A stretch of DNA of 64,000 bases from Isoetes taiwanensis (GCA_021234155.1 JAJEKV010000047.1:7031071-7095070); one strand, 5' to 3'; counted from the first letter of the stretch, positions 1 to 12,334 are shown. Notes: a model not told the origin generated them from the sequence alone. Program-made: numbers and translations.

Positions 1-830
1 GGCCTCGGCCTCGCTTGCCGGAGCACCGCTTGCCGGTTCACTTTTAACCTTTCCGCTTTGTAGGCTCTACTCTTTCCGCAAGCTGGCGCCCAATTAACCT
101 TGAACTTCGTGGATCCCCGCTTTGCTCGAGGCGGTTATTGAATGCAAATAGGTATGATCTTGTCTTTTCTAACTTCTCTGTTCTTCAACCCGTCCGGGTA
201 TATTTTGCTCAGAAGCTCTATTAGAGCTTCTTCGTGCTCTGGCCTCACCTTGTCAATGGAAGTTTTGCCAGGAATGACCCCGTTGGTATCCCAAACTTCA
301 TTGTACTCTGCTGCAGAAATGAGGTCTGTTCGAAATTGAGAGGGATGAACGCCCTCGTTTGGCAGACCTGCATACGCATGGAAGTCTTCTTCGGTTCGGC
401 AATCAGCTAGGTCCGGTCTTAAGGGAACGTTTCTTCTGGCCTGGAAGAATGCAAGAAAATCGAATTAACAGGGTTGAACCCTAAACCCATTGAAATTTTG
501 TTTTGTTGCTTTTTGCTTACCCGGATAATGGGTTCCGTTGGAATTACTGCTTGAGCGGGCGGATCAATCACCTTCTTTACCATGGTTGATCCGTTTGTAT
601 AAAGTGGAACCGAAAAGCGCAAATTCGGGTTGCTTGGCCGGAGTAGAGAAAGTTGGGGAAGAGAGATTTGGAAAAACACAAATTGAAAGTTCGCTCGCTT
701 GTCTAGTGGTTCCAGATTGCAGGGGTCGCTTTCATTACTGGGGGCGGCAAACAGGTAATGATTGTATAAACGGGTACCGGCTAGACGAATAGACGGGCAG
801 AATATAGGTGGTACTATATAGGTGAAGGGT
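1..830. other. No gene recognised
   Basis: Mixed-composition DNA. Both strands have open stretches (for example 419-919 on minus), but their translations are low in recognisable domain content and lack convincing splice context. I see no repeat boundary here. Confidence 0.4.
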
Positions 831-832
831 GG

Positions 833-905
833 GAAAAAAATGTATGACGGGTGGGAAAAAATGTATTTTGGGTGCTGGTGCTGGTGCTGGGGTCGCGTTT
901 TTTTG
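833..905. repeat. Short tandem repeats
   Basis: A 16-bp phrase (gtgggaaaaaatgtat) occurs twice, one right after the other. It is followed by a GGTGCT/GCTGGT hexamer run. This is simple-sequence DNA at the edge of the CA-rich satellite. Confidence 0.7.
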
Positions 906-1039
906 CTACCCACCAGCATACTTTCACCCGTCTACTCGATACTCTGGTCCCAAACATGAGTTAAACAGAGGGCCCATACGACGAGTGGCCATTGGATGGG
1001 GAAGGTCCTTCGATATATACGACGGGCTACCGTATATAG

Positions 1040-1640
1040 CACAAGGAGCGTCACGTCACCACTATTGGCAGGACAACACCTTACACCACTTTACCCAACA
1101 CAATGTGATTTCACAACCGACAGTGCAACATCCTACACCACACCACAATGGTACACAACACACACCACACAGTACTACCAGCGCATGGTAGCAACACCAT
1201 TGGCAACACAACACCCTCCACAACACCACAATAGTACAAGATGCACCACATACCACATGCTCACCGCTACTAGCAAGAGATCACCCTACACCACTTTACC
1301 CAACACAAAGTGGTTACCCTACACCACACCACAATGGTACACACCACACATCACATGGGGCCATTGTCACCATAATTGGCAGCACAACATGCTATACCAC
1401 ATCATATAGCTCAAAGTAGCAACATTAGGGGCAGCCCAACATACCACACCACATACCACATAACACAGTACACACCACACAACACGCTGCATACACTACA
1501 CAATATAAGTTGCACTATCATCACTATTGGGGCACAATAACCTACATCACACCACAGTGGTACACCACACCTCACTTGCTCCTACTGTCACCCCACATAT
1601 GCCACACACCATAATATAGCAGCACTATTACCACTATTGG
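1040..1640. repeat. CA-rich degenerate satellite
   Basis: The stretch is built from diverged repeats of an ACCACACCACAATGG-like phrase mixed with ACACAACAC, and the pattern thins out towards 1,860. Strong strand asymmetry (almost no G on plus) makes long open frames such as 996-1409. These are compositional artefacts, not genes: they encode only T/H/P/Q/Y-rich low-complexity sequence. Confidence 0.75.
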
Positions 1641-2012
1641 CAACACAATACCCCACTCCACCATTACAGAGACACATCACACCACAAATGCTAGCATCAT
1701 TCTCATCACTAGACCACAAACAACATGCCAACAATTCACCACTCACCAGACCGCACATATCGCATCTATCATTGTGGCAGCCATTGGGCAAAATGCCCAC
1801 AGTAGCACAGAACACATGCATAGATGACATCATATTCCACTACCACGGAGGCACAACATATGACAATACAACCAACATGAGAAATGAACCTAAACTACAC
1901 TGCAAAATGGTAGTAGACATACCTGATTCTTGAACTGGATTTGAGGTTAACTTTTCTGTGTTGACAGAAATAATCTAAATCAAGCTTGAGTTTCTTTTCT
2001 AATGTAATACAA

Positions 2013-2415
2013 CTAATAATTGAACATACCTACAATGGCATATTTGGGTCTCAAACCATTGCTCTGCTTTTCTGTTTTGATTATGAGTTCAGATTGAATG
2101 TGTGGTCTAGAGGAACCTGACTTGGTTTTTTCCCCGTCATCGTCATCATCTCTGTCACTTTTACTATTTTCTTCCTGTTCAGGTTGGATTTGCCTATGCT
2201 TTCTTTTGGGTCTAGAAGAACTGGTCTCTGCTTTCTCATCGGGAGTTTTATAATAATCTAAGCTCTTCCAATTAACAACCTCCCCCTTTATATGCAGATA
2301 ATAAGCCACTGCCAAGGTTCCAGAAGCCATTCCACCCAATGTATATGGCTTCCCTGTTTCTTTTGTAAATTTGCATGAACTCCTTATATTGTTCATTGCT
2401 CAGATTCTTCAACAT
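2013..2415 (-). pseudogene. Possible frameshifted coding exon, unknown protein
   Basis: The minus strand has two overlapping open frames that look like halves of one protein. The first frame starts at the ATG at 2415 (MLKNLSNEQYKEFMQIYKRN...) and runs 47 codons to a stop at 2272-2274. It has an amphipathic helix and a W/G-rich segment. The second frame continues past that point (VVNWKSLDYYKTPDEK...), passes through a basic RPKRKHRQ stretch and an acidic DDDDDGE run, and ends at a consensus donor (TTGTAG/GTATGT) near 2028. One small indel near 2275 would join them. The basic plus acidic content suggests a nuclear protein. I recognise no family. The overlap could also be chance. Confidence 0.3.
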
Positions 2416-4250
2416 GTACAAGAAAACATGTGCCTTAAGTTTTCAATTTTAAACAAACAAACATTTGGGGGAAAATACGTCTAGCCAGATTTATTTGGCA
2501 TACGCTCATTATTTCGCACTCCCACAATCTCCGCTTCTCTATGCACGACTCGATTCTATCACAAAGAATGTACAAAAATGTGGCATTAAAATGTGCATTT
2601 TTGATACACCAGAGCATTCTATTACCCGCAATTATTCATAGGTACTTAACAAAATAAGCAAATTTATTGACTTAAGGAATTTGGAAGTGGGTCTGATCCA
2701 AGAATCTTACCCTTTCTAGTTTTAGCAACTGATCACTGGGCTGGTGCCATGGAAATTTGCTATCACATCTGGTCAATGGCTGCATACTTAGCCAATATTA
2801 TACTTATGTCACCGTTGCAATTTCTCTTATCCAATCAACCCTTGCATTATAAAAGATTGTTGGCTTCAATAGTAAGAAGGGGTCGGTGCTCCCGTTTTGG
2901 AACGCTATCAATGGTCTGCTATCAATGGATCATTGCTGATAATTTGATCCTGCTACAGTATCTCTTTGTCAATCTGCTACAATATTTCTTGGTCGCACTT
3001 GATAATGGCCGCAAGTTCCTCCTTTTAACCGCGTCATCCCTAGCTTTTTGACGTAGCCGCCTCCCCCATATATAGAAGCTGACATATTGTTTCCCAAGTC
3101 GATGTCTATCTTCCTTTTAGAATACTTATTCCACTCCCATTTTATCTCCTAGTCTCTCAATAATAAATCTCGGCAGTCCTCTATATAGTTAATGCCTTTT
3201 ACCTTAATATAAAAGGTCCCTCCACCATGAGATAATTCCTTAGAATAATCAATACTAGTCTCCTATTAATAGTTGGTGCTACCCTTTGCTACCTTCACGA
3301 CCCCACCTAAATAATTGATGTTTCCCCATTGCTAAGATACTTTGTCTATATGTTATCCGATGCATCATTTACATATACACTTGGGGAAGCATTATAAGTA
3401 ACATTAACATAATATTTGCCATAATTTACCAAATCCATTCATACCCATGCCTGCTCCATACCAATCCTTTCCTTCTCAAAATAGATCGTCCGCGATAATC
3501 CAAGTTACGTTCCATTTCAATTCATCCCTTCTCAAGATAGATCATCTGTGATCATCGTAATCCTGGAAGTTAATCCTGCAAAAAATACAGAACTATTATA
3601 AATATTATTATACTCTCGTAGGACCATATAACGCTTGTACCTTCACGGTTTTACTTGATTATATAGCTGCAAAATAGTTGTATCTCCTCATTACATATGC
3701 AACGTTTCTCAGGCCTATTGTGTTGCAATCATAATTACCACTTTTCAAATGTTTACAACATGCACTCTTGGTCAAGCCTATTGTGTTGCAACGCAATTAG
3801 GATTAAAGCATGGTATAGTGTCTCATTTAATTTGTTTTCAAACTATAAAATTAGTAAAAATGTAGTTAGAAAATGGCGAGAAATTATTTTTTGGCTGGTT
3901 GTAATTTTAAATTCCAAAAATTAAGGGATGGATGCGCTTCAACGGAAATAGCAAGAAATGAAAATGGGAGGGAATTGTTACTGCCAAATTCTTTGGCTTT
4001 CGTTTGTTTCAACATCATACATAAATCCTTGTGGCTGTCGCTTCCTCCTTGTCATTGTAAGATATGGATTCTCAAATTCTCTTTCTCACGGATCAGGCGG
4101 TAGATTATGCAAAATCCGACTACTGTAATCAGAAGGAGGCGTCCCGGGTGCATATGCATACTGGCATCATGCTGATTCATAGCTAGGAGCTCTTTTGTGT
4201 CCAGGCAAGTAAAAGCTCCAACTGGCTTCTTGGCAGTGTAGGCTTTGATT
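2416..4250. other. Intergenic, no gene seen
   Basis: AT-rich DNA with no convincing coding frame. A diverged 50-60 bp direct repeat sits at about 3,450-3,560 (two copies built around CCTTCTCAA.ATAGATC). The phrase CCTATTGTGTTGCAA recurs near 3,715 and 3,778. Confidence 0.45.
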
Positions 4251-7200
4251 CCGGAAGCTATGGCAGCTCAAATTTCGCAGGCTTCTTCAGACAATAAAAC
4301 TGGCAGCGTATGTTCTATGCCCCTTTTTTCTCTGTGATATCACAGACTGTGTAAATGTTGCCGTAGATATTTCATTCATAGCTTTTAGATGTGTCTGTCT
4401 TATTACCACAAAGACACAAGGGCCGTTTTCCTTAACCCATTCACTGGTTAAATTCGAATCCAGAGCATCTTTCACTGGTTTTGGCTTTTGGGCAATGCCG
4501 GATTTGGGCAAATTTGCAGAGCAATGCAATTCCGCCTTGAACCATCTATCTATCTTGAACTTTATGCAGTATTTTTGTTCCGGGTGCCGGAAACTTTGGT
4601 TTTGGCATTATCATGCTCACATTATTTGGAGCTTTTTAACAGTTCTGTTCGAGGCTCATACAAAGGTTTTGTAATGGTCAGACTTTCTTAAACTCCAGTT
4701 TGAGTTTAAATGTGTATTGGGTTGGTTGTCTGGTTTCTTATCTGCTGCATATAAGGATCTCCCTTTTTCTGTCTTATTTGCCCGAACTTATGCTTATCTG
4801 AAACGACTGACCATTTCTTTGATGGTTAGTGCTCCGTTTTGATGTTTGCATGGTTCCGCTGCATCGCATGGACAACATCTATAATTTGAGGATGCATGCC
4901 TCGCTGCATCTTGGAGGATATGCTTGAAAGAGATGAATTATATCCTTATTTGCTCTTGGATTCTCATGTCTTCTACTTCGGTTTTTTCAGGTTAGAACAA
5001 GTTTGGGCTCCAAATATTCAAGGTAAAATCTATTTTGTCTCTATGTGCATACTATGATTGCTCAATCTCTGCGTTTTAATGTGGCGAAGAACTTTACAAA
5101 AAAACTTCACCAGATTATGTATTACTCAAGTCCTATTATTACCGGAGCTCTTATTGGGATTGTTTCTCAGTAGTAGCTGTGGTAGCAGATTGGCTAGGGA
5201 CGAAGCCAGAATGGGCAGGTAAGTGGCCTTCAGCATGATCCAATCATTGTTGTAAAGTTTTGTTCTTGCATTACCATGTCTCTTATTTTCTTTTCTTTTT
5301 TAATTGAACAAGCTCAGCCTCTGTGTCTGCTTGCCATCCATACCATGATTGCTCAGACTCTGTATTTTTGTATTTTTGCGTACACACATATACCATGATT
5401 CTTAGACTCTGTATTTTTATGTGTAGAAGAACTTTAACCAGTAAAAACAAAATAATCTCTAGAAAATCATGCATTGCTTAAGCCCTAGGAGATCAATCGC
5501 TATATTCTTTTGCTATTAGTTGTGGCAGTAGCTTGGCTGTGGATGGAGCCAGAATGTGCAGGTGAATGGGGATGCCCATCACTTAAAGAAACCAGTTGCA
5601 TATGATGTTTGTATAGACCCCTTTAGATTTGATTTTATATAGACAGAGTATGGTTGATTGCACATTTGTGTGAATTATTGCTATTGAGAGTCCATCACTA
5701 TGCTTCTATCATCATTGTGGCCCAAATCAATTCTACAGAGGTGATAAATCATCTAAGTTGCATTTCAAAAAATTAAAGTTGCGCCCTTGCATTTGCATTT
5801 GTTCTTGAGTAAAGCATTTTGTAGATTATTCTGGAGGTTTCATGTTAGCTATAGAAAGCCAAATACTTTTGACCAAAGAAGGTACTGGGAAAAAAATATT
5901 TGGTAGCTGCTTCTTTCTGCAAGTGATTTTCTTTTAGGAAAGTGATGCCTATTTGGGCATGCGTAAAGGTTGTAGAGGTATAAAAAGCAAACATGGCGGA
6001 AGCTTATTATTCTTAGCCAGCTACAAATCCAAAGAAACTAGAAAGTTGTCTAATGTAGGTTTTACATGGTCGAAATTTTGCAATAGAAAAATTAGATAGG
6101 AAAAGATGAGCACTTGGTGGTTTCAAAGTTCTTTTACAGAGCTTTTGAGGTTAAAGTTTGGTTGCCCTTATGTATTTTTGGGCTCTTACATTCTGAAGAT
6201 TTTCTGGAGCATAGTATAGTATTTGGCGGTGACCTACATCCACGGTATGTTTTAATATTTGCCATGTTCCTAGATTTAAGAGGGTTTAGTGAGAGACTTT
6301 GTATCTCGACCTTCCTTTGCTTTATGTACCGAGGTGCTTCAGCTAATGAATCCATTGTATACAGTGGGATCCTTGAGAATTTGTGCTTTCCTATAAGAGA
6401 TGCTTTTCCCAAGACATGAGGAGCCTTGAAAAGCAACAGATCCTAGCCCGCATGGGTTTCAAATAATGGAGCTTATGAACTTAAGTGTGAAGCATGAAGA
6501 GATTGGTTTAGAATGTGAGAAAAGGAACTAAGGATGAGCTATACCCATACTTTGATGTAGGCAGTAGTAGATAGCAAGGGGATTGCAGTCTGGATTTCAA
6601 AAGAGTTAATTTATCGTAGTCGTCTTTGTTGCTACCCATTCTAACTTCTACAATGTTTCCTCCAAGCATCTCCCTTTCAAAGATTTATTGGAGTTGCTGA
6701 CCATCTTTCTATTTTGCAGGTCTATCTTTACAGTTTAGATTGACCATGAACATTTGCAGACTGCCCCGGTGCTTTGGAAGCAACATGTAAATGAACATTT
6801 GCAGATTGCCCCGGTGCTTTCGAAGCAACATGTAAGGAAGTTTATTTTCTCCAAACATCTCTTTCAAAGATTTGTTGGTTCAGTGACCATCCTTTTATCT
6901 TGCAGCTCTATCTTTACAATTTGAAAAGAACATCGAGGTCTGCAGAATTAGGATCATGTAGGAATTTACTTAGAAGCAATTGCCATTTATGATTTGCTTT
7001 TGCACTACATCAGCTTGGCAGAAGCAACATTCATTTAGCATACGTGAACCTAACTTCTGTCTACATGGATTTTCTTAAAGTGGTTGCAAGTTTCCTTTGA
7101 GCTATCTTTGTTATATTGCTACTTTCTTTAATATATAGTATAGTTAACAGCATGATGATCTCATGATGAATGTTCTCAATGCATACAGGCTATTGCAGAA

Positions 7201-7740
7201 ATTATTACGAGCAAATATTTTAAGAAACGGATAGATGTGGTAAGGAAGCTTACTGAACACATTTGTTTAGGATATTCATATGTTGGCATGGAATGCTACG
7301 CGTCTCTGTCAGTAGACTAAAATATGCTGGATAATGTACTTATGCAGGCTATGGTTTGTGCAATAGCTGAGATTGAAAGCGATAGACAGCCACTTACCCA
7401 ACGATATGACCTGTTGAACGAAGAATGTACCGGGTTGATGCAAATTTCGAAGTCTAGAGCTGATTGGATTTCCAGGTAATTTCAATTTTGACATGCATGT
7501 TTGCACTGTATTTTATTTTTCTGCCAGGATAGTAAGTTAGTAGCCTGTTTATGGAAGTTTGTTAAATAAAGGGTTTGAATTTCCTTTTCCAGAGATATGG
7601 GTTGCAGGGCATACACTGTTGACTGGATGGCATCAATGCTCTATAGGCCTTTTGAAAGCGTTTATTTTGGGGTAGCATACTTAAGTGGTTGTCATCGTAT
7701 CAGAGAAAGTAAGCATTTTCATGTCATGAATATCTAAACT
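4251..7740 (+). CDS. Putative multi-exon gene, product not recognised (partial model)
   Basis: The best-supported part is three exons with consensus splice sites and compatible phases: 7189-7239, 7348-7475 and 7593 to about 7709 or 7737. They encode AIAEIITSKYFKKRIDV, then AMVCAIAEIESDRQPLTQ... (42 codons) and then DMGCRAYTVDWMASMLYRPF.... The third either splices at GTAAGC near 7709 or reads to a TAA at about 7735. Upstream candidates are short: 5170-5220 (SSCGSRLARDEARMGR) and a 15-codon unit that occurs twice at 6746-6835. The helix-rich segment with its DVAMVCAIAEI phrase faintly recalls HEAT repeats of cohesin-associated Pds5 proteins, but that is only a guess. The start codon and true 5' exons are not resolved. 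Confidence 0.3.
5044..5575 (+). repeat. Diverged tandem duplication containing an exon-like unit
   Basis: About 190 bp at 5044-5235 recurs at about 5393-5575. Both copies carry the phrases CTCTG...TTTTAATGTG.AGAAGAACTTTA and a short open stretch (AGCTGTGGTAGCAG/AGTTGTGGCAGTAG...GCCAGAATG.GCAGGT) that ends at a GT donor-like site. A third, poorer copy lies near 9,070-9,125. Inside the second unit, the phrase ATGATT..TAGACTCTGTATTTTT is duplicated with about 50 bp spacing. Confidence 0.6.
6656..6930 (+). repeat. Duplicated intron-exon unit with a 45-bp in-frame tandem repeat
   Basis: Intron-like pyrimidine-rich DNA with TTGCAG and TCTATCTTTACA.TTT at 6656-6745 recurs at 6839-6920. Between them lies a 45-bp direct tandem repeat (6746-6790 and 6791-6835) with two mismatches. 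Because 45 is a multiple of three, the reading frame is kept across both copies (EHLQTAPVLWKQHVN, then EHLQIAPVLSKQH). Confidence 0.7.
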
Positions 7741-8639
7741 GACATTAACCATTAAAAACATTGGACTTATATCCAAGAAAAGGAGTGAAGAATTTATTGT
7801 CAGGGCATATCATTCTGGCCCAGATCATGCAGCACATAAATCTTCATTGCAGTACTGGAACAAGTACTTAATTGCAAAACAAAGTCTACCCTTCCATAGG
7901 TTCGTTTAGCATGTAAGGAAGTTTATTTCTTTGAGTTTAAGATCAAACTATCTTTTCCCCAATTGCTTTTGAAATTAGGCATGTTTGTGACCGTATTAGG
8001 GGCAAGTGGGGATAACTTACGCTGGTTTCTTTGGCCCTTCATATTAGGGAAAAGTGAGGTTGATTTACACTAGATACTTTAGCCCTCCACAAGAAAAACA
8101 TTCTCCTTTTTTCCAGAGGGATCTGAATCTTTCTTTTCGGTAGACTTTCATAACATATAGGGAAACTCATCTTTGAGAGGTAGGTGGGCAGCTTTGTTAC
8201 AGTGGTTTTGCAAGAATGATTTAATTGCATAGGACGCAAGTTGGATTACGTATATTTATTAGTCCTTATAGAGCCGATCTGCACTACTATTTTTGACACA
8301 TTTTTGTTTCTTTTAACCAACTAGAGGGCCACTGCTTGAAGATGTACAAATTGCTAGAGCCTCCAAAGATTGCACTCCAAATACCTTACTGGATTATCAT
8401 GATTAAGGCTGCTCGAAGATCTGATGATTGACGTATGCTTTTATTTGGCTTCCTACAGTAGCATAACCACTCGAATGCAAATGTAGCTTTGCCATTATGG
8501 CATTGTCCTTGAATTTTAAGTCAATTGATGCATGTTGTCTGCCATATTCTGTTGCATTAAAGGTATGGGAAAGAAGCAATTCATTGGTAGAACACATGTG
8601 AAGCAATGGAGGAATATGAACTAGAATGGCTCTTTTTGG

Positions 8640-8860
8640 ACAATATGAAATTTATGAATAATGGCTCTATTCAATAAAGTTATGCAAGCCCTTTGTGTAT
8701 TAATTTCAATATAAAAATGGCTCCACTCAATAAAGTTATGCAAGACCATGTATCAATTTCAAGCATGGGGTACCAGGTTCGATGGATAGAGTTTATGTAT
8801 AATGGCTTTTATTAGGTAGAGTTATTCAAATCTGTGTTTCATGTATTAATTTGGAGCTTA
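8640..8860. repeat. Short diverged tandem repeat
   Basis: Two clear copies of AATGGCTC.A.TCAATAAAGTTATGCAAG lie about 55 bp apart. A third, more diverged copy follows at about 8,800-8,860 (AATGGCTTTTATTAGGTAGAGTTATTCAAAT). Each is followed by a TGTATTAATTT phrase. The rest of 7,740-9,700 shows no gene. Confidence 0.6.
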
Positions 8861-9712
8861 AGGTGCAAGTACAAGATCCAAGTTACCCTTAAAGAACACA
8901 TTAATGGAGCACCACGATAATATTAAAGAAAGAAGTAGGGATTTGTCGTAACATTTGTAGTGCTCTTACGCGTATAGCTTTTGTGAACTGGACAAACAAC
9001 ACAAGTATATCGCAAGCATGCAAGCAAACATATAGGCAAAACTAAATGTCTATGGTGTAGGCACTAAATTATTACAGAAGATCTTATCAGGATTGCTTGC
9101 TATTAGCTGTGTAGCAAATTGGCTAGGGTTCTGCCATTTTATTAAGCTTATACAACAAAACTAGCACTCTGCTTACCAATAAGAAATAATATTGTCCATC
9201 AAGCTTATCTATTTCCGTTTTTACAACATGTTTGTCATCGACCTTCACATCTACCATCCCTCTCAATACAATTACCAACTATTGCTTCGAACATTTCAAG
9301 AATTGGTGCTTTTGTTCTTTCATAGTCACACAAATAGGTTCTAAAACATATATTGCAAGCAATTATTATGTTCAAACTTCAACTTCTAATTGAATTGCAA
9401 ATGGCCCAAAACCACTTCATTGATTAAGCCATTTTTTATAATACACAAAATACTCATCATAAATCGACAACATCCTACACAATCTCATTTCCAAGGCATA
9501 CAAATCCAATTTATCTACTTATATGAAAACTATCATGACCATATTATAAGCTTTTAATCATGTCATCACTTCCAATTTTCTTCTTTAGTTAAATGGTTGT
9601 AAAAATGTTGCTAAATAGTTAGGTAGTTCATTCATTTTAGGCACCCCTATCCTCCCCTTTCCTACTTAATTCTGCTACATTGACCTCATATCTCAAATGA
9701 GGTTTCACGTAT

Positions 9713-9755
9713 AGAATAGAATAGATTTTTTAGCGTCCACAGGAAAGAAGTAGAT
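9713..9755 (-). mobile_element. LINE 3' tail remnant
   Basis: On the minus strand this reads GTGGACGCTAAAAAATC followed by TATTC/TTCTA pentamers. It matches the last part of the LINE at 12.97-14.41 kb (GTGGACGTTAAAAAATC plus the same tail). Only about 40 bp is recognisable. It lies just upstream of the Helitron terminus and may be inside that element. Confidence 0.5.
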
Positions 9756-9823
9756 CCTTGCGAGATTCGAAGTATTCTAAAGCCTACTAATGCAAAACCA
9801 TTCTACAATCCATATTTGCTAAA

Positions 9824-9851
9824 GCCCGGCAACGCCGGGCGCCATAACTAG
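9824..9851 (+). mobile_element. Helitron 3' terminus
   Basis: A GC-rich hairpin (GCCCGGC-aac-GCCGGGC) is followed 8 bp later by CTAG and then a host T. That is the standard Helitron 3' end: a hairpin, a short spacer, CTRR, and insertion before T. The surrounding DNA is AT-rich, so the hairpin stands out. I could not find the 5' TC end or any Rep/helicase coding, so this is probably a non-autonomous element of unknown length extending left. Confidence 0.6.
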
Positions 9852-9884
9852 TTTGGATTATTTGGACCTTTTTGTTTTTTAAAA

Positions 9885-10000
9885 GTACGTACATATCATG
9901 CGTACTTTACGTACTAGTACGTTTAGTACGGTATTAATAAAACAAGAGCACAATTTGACCAGTCAACTTATAGGTATAGTACGTATAGTACTGTGAGGAA
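9885..10000. repeat. GTAC/CGTAC-rich cluster
   Basis: Many AGTACGT, CGTACTT and TAGTACG phrases on both strands are packed into about 110 bp. A similar but less dense cluster lies at 14,945-15,110. These could be subterminal repeats of decayed DNA transposons. No clear terminal inverted repeat was found. Confidence 0.4.
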
Positions 10001-10520
10001 GGTACGGGACATATGTAAACATAAAATATGGGTACGTAAACACTGCTTGCAGTGAAGTGGCGGAAGTATTAGGCTCCAACTGTGCATCTAGAGTAGAAAG
10101 CTGCACCAGATTACGGTATAAAGGACAAGTTTGAGATATCACAACCAATATCTAGCATAATAACAGGGGGTTTCTTTTGTATTTTTGTACACTTTTTTCA
10201 ATGGTTTTTATATGATTTGGTGGCCGTATTACGAGAGGTATACTAATTGGTACATCTAGAGTGTGCCAAGTATTTGCATGCAACTTGTGCTAATTTTTTT
10301 TTCTTTTCTTAATGGTCAAGAATCAAAGGGCTTACAACAAAAGCCCTCTTTAAAAAAGACGAGATTGAATGGCTTACAATAAAAGCCCTTTTCAAAAAGT
10401 AAAAAATAAAAATAGAAATAAAATAAAAAAGAAAAAGATAGAACCTTTACCCTTCTGTGAAACCCTAGGCGCCATATAGCGCAGCTTTTCACTGGCAACA
10501 CAGTTTCTAGCATAACTTTT

Positions 10521-10580
10521 GATCCAGGTCTCCGTTTCAGGTAAGGCTTTGATCCAGGTCTCCGTTTCAGGTAAGGCTTA
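10521..10580. repeat. 30-bp perfect tandem duplication
   Basis: Two adjacent 30-bp copies (GATCCAGGTCTCCGTTTCAG plus ten more bases) are identical except for the final base. The DNA around them (10,440-10,940) has no recognisable gene. Confidence 0.85.
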
Positions 10581-11527
10581 TTGCGTTGGAAAGCTCTCTC
10601 CAGGATCTTTTCGATGGTGTATGGTATGCCCATCTTTGGTTATGTTTTCCATGTCAAAACAGTCCTGTTCCGGCTGGCTTTGTAGGGTTTGCAGTATTGC
10701 CAAGAGGAAGGAAGCAGTGTCTTTCAAATGATTGTCCCTAATGTGACAGATGGATTTGAAGCAGCTTGGCTTGGCTTATGCGAGTTTACAGATGGTTTTG
10801 TTGCTTGCATGGGCTTCTGACTGCACAAAGCAGATTCTAAGATTGTTGGGCTACTGCAAAAGCCGAAGAGAAGCCTTTATTATCTTTCTCATCATTTGCA
10901 TTCAATTGTGGTGGCACCATGGCAGCTCAAACCCCTAGGTATTTGCTGACCAACAAGATTCACAACAGCCCATGTCGATTTCAACGAGGTAACTATTGGA
11001 CCCAAATCCTTTTCTTTAATCTATGGCATTAAGAATTTGCTGCAGGCCTATCCCAGCCAGCATCCTCTCAAAGTTCCAGGAAAGAAACCAACAAATGACT
11101 GCTTTCTATTCGAATCATATTGTGAAGTTTTGCTCCAAAAAGGCTTCCACAAAAATAAGATGTTTATTTCTTACTTTTGCTCGCAGCAGAATAAAACACA
11201 TTAGATAGTTTATGTCACAAAGTGCAATGAAAGATTTCTGTAACTGTGATACAAAGCTTGTAGTTATATTTGCTGGTTCATGCCACAGATCTTGAAATTG
11301 GCAAAATTATGGATAATCTTGATTTCATCTTATTATATTTCTCATTGTCTTTATTAGATTTATGAGTTTGATCTTAAAAAGATCTATAAATGGTCTGATT
11401 ACATATAAACCTGCTCAAATAAGCTTTTATGATGCCTTACGATAGAAGTATCCATTGGTTTATCTTTCAAATCCGGTCAAATTTTTGTTGTGGATGTTTT
11501 ACATACCATATAGGCACATCATGAAGA

Positions 11528-11755
11528 TGATTTGTGCCAAGATTTTGGTCTGTAGTGCAAAGGCATTACATGTGCCAAGATTTTGGTCTGTAGTGCAAAC
11601 GCATTGCTAAAGTTTTATAAACACTGTTTTCAATCTTAGTTTTAGGTATAAGCATTTCAGAAGTATTGGCAAACCGCATTGCTAAAGTTTTATAAACACT
11701 GTTTTCAATCTCAGTTTTAGGTATAAGCATTTCAGAAGTATTGGCAAACCTCTTG
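11528..11755. repeat. Two overlapping local tandem duplications
   Basis: The phrase GCCAAGATTTTGGTCTGTAG is repeated with about 41-bp spacing. Immediately after it, a unit of about 75 bp beginning CGCATTGCTAAAGTTTTATA is repeated almost perfectly (one T/C difference). No coding function is apparent. Confidence 0.8.
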
Positions 11756-11921
11756 CAAAGTATGTGCCGCAGACTATTCACCATGTTGTGTTGCATGTTC
11801 AAAAAGATATGCCAACGACTTGGTTTATAATAAGCAACCAAGACCCAAATTTTTTTAAAATAAATACAATTCATTACATTCGGGCCCTTTGGTTTGTTGA
11901 AGGCCACTAAGGGGCCAAAAA

Positions 11922-12334
11922 TTTTTTAGATATAACACAAACCATTACATTCCACACTTAAAAATAAAATTCCCCCTTAAACCCCCTTTGGTTTGGGTGC
12001 ATATTCACACGGGGCGTGACGTAGGGCAGCGAGAGCCCCTAAAATCATATTATACATGTATGTATAAAATCAACAACATATAGTACATTGCCTCAAATCT
12101 TATAGTATTTTGTAAACTGTGTTATATAGTATACCAAATCTTGTACACGCATACCCCACAAATGAGGAACTCTATGTACGGTCTAGATCGAGGAATAACG
12201 GGCATATATGCTTATCCAACAGCTCTCGATGCCGCAGTCACCCCCCCTGTGAATATGCACCCAACCAAAGGGGGTTTAAGGGGGAATTTTATTTTTAAGT
12301 GTGGAATGTAATGGTTTGTGTTATATCTAAAAAT
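11922..12334. mobile_element. Foldback/MITE-like element, copy 1
   Basis: The two ends are inverted repeats of about 90 bp (left arm to about 12,014, right arm from about 12,244). Both contain ACCATTACATTCCACACTTA, a run of CCCCCTTAAACCCCC, TTTGGTTTGGGTGCATATTC and CACACGGGG, with few mismatches. The interior is AT-rich and non-coding. A second family member lies at about 55.16-55.46 kb. A target-site duplication is not clear. The long arms and absent coding suggest a non-autonomous foldback transposon. Confidence 0.75.

Noticed and set aside
996-1409. 137-codon open frame on plus
   Set aside because: It lies in CA-rich satellite DNA and encodes only T/H/P/Y-rich low-complexity sequence; the opposite strand is equally open.
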